This document shows, piece by piece, positions 5,861 through 6,434 of a stretch of DNA of 6,434 nucleotides. Where the stretch lies: the NCBI GenBank assembly GCA_016184445.1, contig JACPCT010000061.1, positions 1 through 6,434 on the forward strand. The letters run 5' to 3'. Source of the DNA: Candidatus Tectimicrobiota bacterium. GTDB lineage: Bacteria; UBA8248. The position numbers were made by a program, and so were the translations under genes. Under the pieces are notes generated by a model. It ran no database searches and had not been told where the DNA came from. It saw only the letters and a program-made list of their open reading frames with translations. The stretch's first letter is position 1; each line of letters starts with the position of its first letter.

Positions 5861-6415
5861 TTATTCCGCCGTGATCCCGTCGAGCTTCAGCGCCCGGCCG
5901 TTCACCTCGACGAAGCTCTTGAGGGGCACGGGCTCGACGATCAGCTGTTCGGCGTAGCAGCCCTGCTTCGCGTTGCGGACCAGGAGCGCGATCCGGTCGG
6001 CCGGCGCATCGGTCTCGAACGCGAGGAAGGTGCGCATCTCCGTGACACCCGCCTTGACCGTCCCCTTGAGGACCGAGCCCCGCACGTAGTTGTCCATCTC
6101 GATCCGGCACTTCGCGCTCTTGAGCTCGATCTTCATCATGTGCGCGTACCGCGTAACCTGGGTGAGCAGTCAGAAACCCACCGCCATGTTGAGGTAGGCC
6201 AGGGGGTTCGGGAACTCGTCGTTCCCGCCGATCCGCGAAGGCTCGTCGCAGAATATGGTGAACTGGCGGGCGCGGCCCATCTTGAGCTGGCCCTTGCCGG
6301 GGACGGTCTCGACCCCGGCCGCATGGGTGCGCAGCATGCCCTCCGCCGGGAGGTCCGGCTTGTCGATGAGGCGCTGCCCGGCGGGAACAGCCTCGGCGAA
6401 GGAGGGATCGTTCAT
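5861..6415 (-). CDS. OsmC-family thiol/peroxide protein with an in-frame TGA at the catalytic Cys position (candidate selenoprotein)
   Basis: Reading through one TGA (6172-6170) gives a continuous 184-residue OsmC-family protein. The N-terminal half has FTIFCDEPSRIGGNDEFPNP (53-71 and on), equivalent to the OsmC DEPP..GG...P.P motif. LAYLNMAVGF then leads into the TGA at residue 82, where OsmC/Ohr proteins carry the peroxidatic Cys. The next ten codons read LLTQVTRYAH and continue in frame into MMKIELKSAK. The second conserved cysteine is C153 in RNAKQGCYAEQ. Family members reduce organic hydroperoxides or other electrophiles with this Cys pair; here Sec82 would pair with C153. The ATG at 6415 follows a purine-rich AAGAGAGA. 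The ATG at 6139, which would begin a separate downstream ORF, has no ribosome site. The stop is TAA. It is the first visible operon gene; a promoter would lie beyond the right edge. A nonsense mutation is the main alternative. Confidence 0.82.
6124..6167 (-). other. Candidate bacterial SECIS element downstream of the in-frame TGA
   Basis: In the mRNA, CGCG-GUA-CGCG (6153-6143) forms a 4-bp GC stem with loop GUA, starting 17 nt after the UGA. The loop begins 20 nt after the UGA and starts with GU, which is the expected position and base content for a bacterial SECIS hairpin bound by SelB (apical loop about 16-37 nt downstream with G near its 5' side). Two further pairs (6157-6156 GU with 6141-6140 AC) can form below a small internal loop, and GCUC (6167-6164) can pair with GAGC (6127-6124). 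The folding was done by eye. GC-rich coding sequence yields short hairpins easily, so this alone is moderate evidence. Confidence 0.5.
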
Positions 6416-6434
6416 CAGATCGTCTCTCTTAGCC

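Noticed and set aside
5861..6139. The 92-codon ORF as an independent gene starting at ATG 6139
   Set aside because: There is no ribosome site before it, it lacks the first half of the OsmC domain, and it is in frame with the upstream OsmC half across a single TGA.
6170..6172. TGA read as tryptophan or glycine through a changed genetic code
   Set aside because: The genes ending at 984, 1417 and 4148 use TGA as their true stop at the expected protein ends, so general reassignment does not fit.

Overview
The window is a GC-rich bacterial segment read entirely from the minus strand. It holds a tight six-gene catabolic or redox operon (right to left, 6415 to 984), a roughly 300-bp gap, and the 5' part of a separate two-component regulator gene that runs off the left edge. 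GC-rich codon use, two enzymes of families that often use cofactor F420, and a likely selenoprotein point to an environmental, probably uncultured bacterium. Lineages such as Rokubacteria/Methylomirabilota or Tectomicrobia would fit, but this is a guess from gene content and not a placement.

Operon order in the direction of transcription is: OsmC-family protein (6415-5861), thiamine-diphosphate (ThDP) enzyme of the acetolactate-synthase type (5818-4148), alpha/beta hydrolase with an N-terminal helical region (4097-2947, reading frame broken), small cupin (2916-2422), luciferase-like (LLM) oxidoreductase (2391-1417), and PPOX-fold split-barrel flavin/F420 protein (1391-984). Gaps are only 25 to 50 nt and most starts have purine-rich ribosome sites, so one transcript is likely. 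The set looks like a small-molecule degradation module: a C-C bond lyase or ligase, a hydrolase, a possible cupin oxygenase or sensor, and two flavin/F420 redox enzymes, with a thiol/peroxide enzyme in front. The substrate cannot be read from the sequence.

The most important observation is in the first gene. Conventional gene calling would give two short ORFs (81 and 92 residues). They lie in the same frame, separated by a single TGA followed by ten sense codons, and together make one complete 184-residue OsmC-family protein. The TGA sits where OsmC/Ohr proteins carry their reactive (peroxidatic) cysteine, and the second conserved cysteine is intact. A hairpin with a GU-starting loop begins about 17 nt after the TGA, as expected of a bacterial SECIS element. 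The best reading is a selenocysteine-containing OsmC protein. Three other genes here end in TGA, so TGA has not been reassigned to a sense codon genome-wide.

The alpha/beta hydrolase gene has a real frame break near 3465-3490 that also removes about 10-13 residues, while its catalytic Ser, Asp and His all survive. Beyond the operon, 688-983 contains two GC-rich hairpins (a possible terminator), a weak promoter candidate, and three copies of GGGAAACCC, two of them 21 bp apart. The regulator at the left edge has a complete receiver domain, a coiled-coil linker and the start of a GAF-like domain.
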